Below, piece after piece: positions 61,062 through 64,000 of a stretch of DNA of 64,000 bases (position 1 is the stretch's first letter; every line of letters begins with the position of its first letter). Both the position numbers and the translations under genes were made by a program. The DNA lies in contig CAWIMG010000001.1 in the NCBI GenBank assembly GCA_963837105.1, forward strand, positions 124,001 through 188,000, in the 5' to 3' direction. The notes under the pieces are model-generated. The model made no database searches, was not told the DNA's origin, and worked only from the letters and a program-made list of their open reading frames with translations. The stretch comes from UBA9676 sp963837105. Lineage in GTDB: Bacteria; Actinomycetota; Actinomycetes; Streptosporangiales; Streptosporangiaceae.

Positions 61062-64000
61062 CTAGCTGCAGCCGCTGGTAGCGCCGCAGCCCTCGCACAC
61101 GTAGCAGCTGCCAGCCGGGCGCATCTTGGTACCGCAGATCAGGCAGAGCGGCGCATCCGCCGTCCGGCCTTGCTGGGACTCCAGCACCTCCATCGAACTG
61201 TGCGGCTGCGGCCCAGCCACCGGCGGCGAAGCTGCCGCCGGTGCTGAGCTGGCGGGAGGCTCCGCAGCCGGTGCCGGGGTGGCCTGGGCAACCCGTTCGG
61301 CTGGCGCGGAGGTACCGCGCGGGTGCTCGACCGGGACGGACTGGGCCATCTCGGTGGTGTCCTCGTCCTCCTCGGCCAGCGCCGCCGGGTCCTGCCCGGC
61401 CAGCTGGGCCGCGCGCTCGGCCGCGGACAGGATGCCCAGCTCGGCCCGGGTCTCGTAGGGCAGGTGGTCCAGCGCCAGCCGCCGGAACACGTAGTCCATC
61501 ACCGAACTCGCGATCCGGATGTCCGGGTCGTCGGTGACACCGGCCGGCTCGAACCGCATGTTGGTGAACTTCTCGACCCACTTCTCCAGCGGCACCCCGT
61601 ACTGGAGGCTGATGGAGATCGCGACCGAGAACGCGTCCATCACGCCGGCCAGGGTGGACCCCTGCTTGCCGAGCTTGAGGAACACCTCGCCCACGCCGTC
61701 GCCAGGGTAACTGGACGCGGTCATGTAGCCCTCCGCGCCCGCGACCGAGAACCGGGTCACCGTCGCCGATCGCTGCTTGGGCAGGCGCTTGCGGACCGGC
61801 CGGGTCTCGTGCGGAGCCGACGCCTCGGCGGCGGCCGTCTCCGTCTTCTTCCTGGCGTCCGACAGCGGCTGCCCGACCTTGCAGTTGTCGCGGTAGACCG
61901 CCAGCGCCTTCAGGCCCAGTTTCCACCCTTCTAGGTAGATTGATTCGATATCTTCTATTGATGCCGATTCGGGAAGATTAACGGTTTTTGAGATAGCGCC
62001 ACTCAGCCCCGGCTGGACTGCCGCCATCATCCGGACATGCCCCATCGGGCTGATGGCGCGCTCACCCATGGCGCAGTCGAACACCTCGTAGTGCTCGGGA
62101 CGTAGCCCGGGCGCGTCCACCACATGGCCGTGCTCGGCGATGTACTCGGTGATCGCCTCCACCTGCTCCGGCTGGTAGCCGAGGCTGGTCAGGGCCCGCG
62201 GGACGGTCTGGTTGACGATCTGCATGGAGCCGCCGCCGACCAGCTTCTTGAACTTGACCAGTGCCAGGTCTGGCTCGACCCCAGTGGTGTCGCAGTCCAT
62301 CATCAAGCCGATGGTGTTGTGGCTGATCAGGCCGTTGGCCACATAGGTCACGTTGTCCGGCACCGACAGGTCGAATGTTGGCTGGACTCCGCCGTCCTCG
62401 TTGGCCTCGACGGTCTCGAAGAGGTAGCCCAGCGCCGCTGCGAGCCGGTCGTCCAGGGTCTCCTCGAACAGCAGCCGTGCCAGCATGCGTGGCACACCAC
62501 CGGTCTTGCGCAGCGACTGGGCCACCGCGCTATGCGCGGTATGAGTGGCGGGGACAAGGCCCGCCCAGACTTCAGCGGGCAGGTAGATGTAGTCGTTCTT
62601 GGCCGACCGGTTGGGCTCCGGGGCCACCATCAGCTGCGACTTCCGCTCGCCGAGGAAGCCGACGATCTCGTCGAAGCTGAGTGCGCGATCGACATTCCGG
62701 AGCCGGATCTGGAAGATGTCGCCGCCCCAGCCGCTGGTGGTGCGGCGGGTGGTGGTGGCAAGTCCCAGCATCAGCAGCAGGGACCGGATCTCGGCGGCGA
62801 ACCCCGCATGCGCGGTGCTGAGGCTCGGCACCCCGGCCGTCACCGTGCCATCGGCCTCGAACAGGCCGCTCAGGAAGGCCGCGTAAACCCGCGGATCATT
62901 GGCCTCGAGGATCGCGGACGGGATTCGTGGCACCCAGCCCTTGCCGACGTGATCCTCGCTCGGCAGGCTCTTGCTGAAGCCCGCCGCCTGCCACCACCGG
63001 GCGAGCCGGACGGACGAGAGGGTGACTTCCTGGTACCCCTCCTGCGCCGTCACCGTCGGCATGATGCCGAACAGTTCCTTGGCCAGCACACCCAGCCGGT
63101 CCACGACATCGAGATCGGCGTTGCTGACACACAGCCGGATGCCCTTGGCGTGCAGGCTGCCGTCACCCATGAAGTACCCGACCAGCTCGGCCAGCTCCGC
63201 GGTGACCTCGCCGGGCACGCGGACGTGCTGGTCACCGGTGTAGTACGCCTGGTCGAGCACCGGCAGCGGCACCCGGCGCGGAGTGCCGACGAACGTCCGC
63301 AGCTGGAGCGGAACTACGTCACCCGGGGCGAGATCAGCCAGCCGGGTCCACGCCCATTCGCCAGTTCCGGGGCGGACGACCTTGACCCGGTGGGTCAGCG
63401 TGCCCTGGATCTGATAGCCGCCCTCGGTCCGGATGCGCCGGGTCGGCTCTTCGCCGTTGACGAAGAACTTGGTGGCCTGGCGCGGTCCCTCATCGGTCGA
63501 GACCGTGAGTTCGGTGTCCTGCCAGCGCTCGCCATAGACGTCACCGAGTTCGGACAGGCGGATAAGCCCCCGGTCGGTCGTGATCAGGGTCTCGCCGGTC
63601 AGGCAGCCGGTCGGGGCGAGCAGGCTGGCCTGTGCGTTCCGGTAGCCGTTGGTCTCGCCCAGGGCGAGGCAGTCCTTCCAGGCGGCCACGGCGGCCGCGT
63701 GGACGTCGCGGTCCATCCCGCCTCGGGTCGTGATCTGGTCGCAGGCGTCGGCGTGCATGCGCATGACCCGCTTGTGAGCGGTGGCGTTGCGCTCGTAACC
63801 GTCGTAGGGGCCGACCACGCCGGCCAGTTCGGTGGACCGGCGGTAGGCGGTGCCGGTCATCAGTGAGGTGATCGCGGCGGCGATCGCCCGGCCACCCTCG
63901 GAGTCGTAGGCGTGGCCGGTGGCCATCAGCAGCGCACCCAGGTTGGCGTAGCCGATGCCAAGCTGCCGGTAGGCGCGGGTGGTGGCGGCGATCTTCTCGG
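61062..64000 (-). CDS. nrdJ: B12-dependent ribonucleotide reductase, 5' end cut, intein-containing
   Basis: About 978 codons lie in the window, open to base 64000; the N-terminus is missing. 548 of them are extein and 430 are intein. Visible extein parts: GIGYANLGALLMATGHAYDS, then QASLLAPTG before the intein and TIGLMMDCDTTGVEPDLALVKFKKLVGGG after it, SMQIVN, the CAMGER block, a Pro/Glu/Ala-rich linker and a C-terminal zinc ribbon (CLICGTKM...CYVCEGCGATSGC). Class II enzyme making deoxynucleotides with adenosylcobalamin. A cobalamin riboswitch and nrdR, if present, would be beyond the right edge. Confidence 0.93.
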   Translation of the reverse strand, partial: EKIAATTRAYRQLGIGYANLGALLMATGHAYDSEGGRAIAAAITSLMTGTAYRRSTELAGVVGPYDGYERNATAHKRVMRMHADACDQITTRGGMDRDVHAAAVAAWKDCLALGETNGYRNAQASLLAPTGCLTGETLITTDRGLIRLSELGDVYGERWQDTELTVSTDEGPRQATKFFVNGEEPTRRIRTEGGYQIQGTLTHRVKVVRPGTGEWAWTRLADLAPGDVVPLQLRTFVGTPRRVPLPVLDQAYYTGDQHVRVPGEVTAELAELVGYFMGDGSLHAKGIRLCVSNADLDVVDRLGVLAKELFGIMPTVTAQEGYQEVTLSSVRLARWWQAAGFSKSLPSEDHVGKGWVPRIPSAILEANDPRVYAAFLSGLFEADGTVTAGVPSLSTAHAGFAAEIRSLLLMLGLATTTRRTTSGWGGDIFQIRLRNVDRALSFDEIVGFLGERKSQLMVAPEPNRSAKNDYIYLPAEVWAGLVPATHTAHSAVAQSLRKTGGVPRMLARLLFEETLDDRLAAALGYLFETVEANEDGGVQPTFDLSVPDNVTYVANGLISHNTIGLMMDCDTTGVEPDLALVKFKKLVGGGSMQIVNQTVPRALTSLGYQPEQVEAITEYIAEHGHVVDAPGLRPEHYEVFDCAMGERAISPMGHVRMMAAVQPGLSGAISKTVNLPESASIEDIESIYLEGWKLGLKALAVYRDNCKVGQPLSDARKKTETAAAEASAPHETRPVRKRLPKQRSATVTRFSVAGAEGYMTASSYPGDGVGEVFLKLGKQGSTLAGVMDAFSVAISISLQYGVPLEKWVEKFTNMRFEPAGVTDDPDIRIASSVMDYVFRRLALDHLPYETRAELGILSAAERAAQLAGQDPAALAEEDEDTTEMAQSVPVEHPRGTSAPAERVAQATPAPAAEPPASSAPAAASPPVAGPQPHSSMEVLESQQGRTADAPLCLICGTKMRPAGSCYVCEGCGATSGCS
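62316..63605 (-). mobile_element. Intein with LAGLIDADG homing endonuclease in nrdJ
   Basis: 430 residues inserted between Gly and Thr of LLAPTG/TIGLMMDCD. Block A: CLTGETLI with Cys1. Block B: GTLTHRVKV (TxxH). DOD endonuclease blocks: LVGYFMGDGSLH (first LAGLIDADG, near 141) and FLSGLFEADGTV (second, near 244), with a GWVPRIP block between. C-terminal blocks: QPTFDLSVPDNVTYVANGLISHN ending His-Asn, then Thr+1. All splicing and both endonuclease acidic residues appear intact, so it should splice and may still home. Confidence 0.95.

Noticed and set aside
62124..63866. 580-codon plus-strand ORF opposite the intein
   Set aside because: Shadow frame; the minus strand has complete intein and NrdJ motifs.
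63900..64000. Cobalamin riboswitch for nrdJ
   Set aside because: This stretch is still nrdJ coding sequence; any riboswitch would be outside the window.

Overview
The window is about 70% GC, packed with genes, uses many GTG starts, and carries several actinobacterial marker genes: qcrCAB/ctaCDEF, PspA with PspAA/PspAB, a PimB-type mannosyltransferase, an HrdB-type principal sigma factor, and LexA with a B12-dependent ribonucleotide reductase. It is chromosomal core sequence of a high-GC Actinomycetota. Gene content suggests the Streptomycetales/Streptosporangiales side, but I cannot name a species. I see no rRNA, tRNA, CRISPR array, phage or IS element. The only mobile element is an intein in nrdJ.

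Layout. 1-7.8 kb: partial peroxiredoxin, acyl-CoA ligase, methyltransferase, a 6-phosphofructokinase with pyrophosphate-type residues divergent from glycerol kinase, acyltransferase, esterase, and a repeat-bearing membrane protein. 7.8-15.5 kb: glucokinase/DUF5304/SRPBCC operon, metallophosphoesterase, FadD15-type ligase, PimB-type glycosyltransferase, and an NlpC/P60 hydrolase with a long structured leader. 15.7-28.7 kb: DnaQ-like exonuclease fused in frame to a RAM-domain protein, trpD, a receiver-like protein, the aerobic respiratory block (ctaE-qcrC-qcrA-qcrB facing ctaC-ctaD-ctaF), tusA, ctaG, adoK and erpA. From memory, this order resembles the M. tuberculosis Rv2182c-Rv2204c neighbourhood. 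28.8-38.4 kb: flavin-based electron-transfer operon (ferric-reductase-like protein, FMN-binding protein, ApbE), the Psp envelope-stress set (PspA, PspAA, HtpX, PspAB), DUF3043, aldo/keto reductase, PfkB kinase and an SDR. 38.5-51 kb: topoisomerase IV (parC facing parE), DUF7455, three membrane GT-C-like proteins, and the principal sigma factor. 51-64 kb: PAS/GAF/PP2C phosphatase, an unknown 559-residue protein, a membrane-anchored tandem AAA+ ATPase, amidohydrolase, LexA with a visible SOS box, an SDR, and an intein-split NrdJ that runs off the right edge.

Main second-look items: (a) qcrA and parC each carry one extra base that breaks the frame, and in qcrA this joins QcrA to QcrB in one frame; (b) the exonuclease has lost its stop and reads through a hairpin, a promoter and a tiny leader ORF into a RAM-domain gene; (c) many genes have a TAnnnT box exactly 6-7 nt before the start codon, implying leaderless mRNAs; (d) a full mini-homing intein sits in nrdJ; (e) a ~245-nt structured leader precedes a cell-wall hydrolase.
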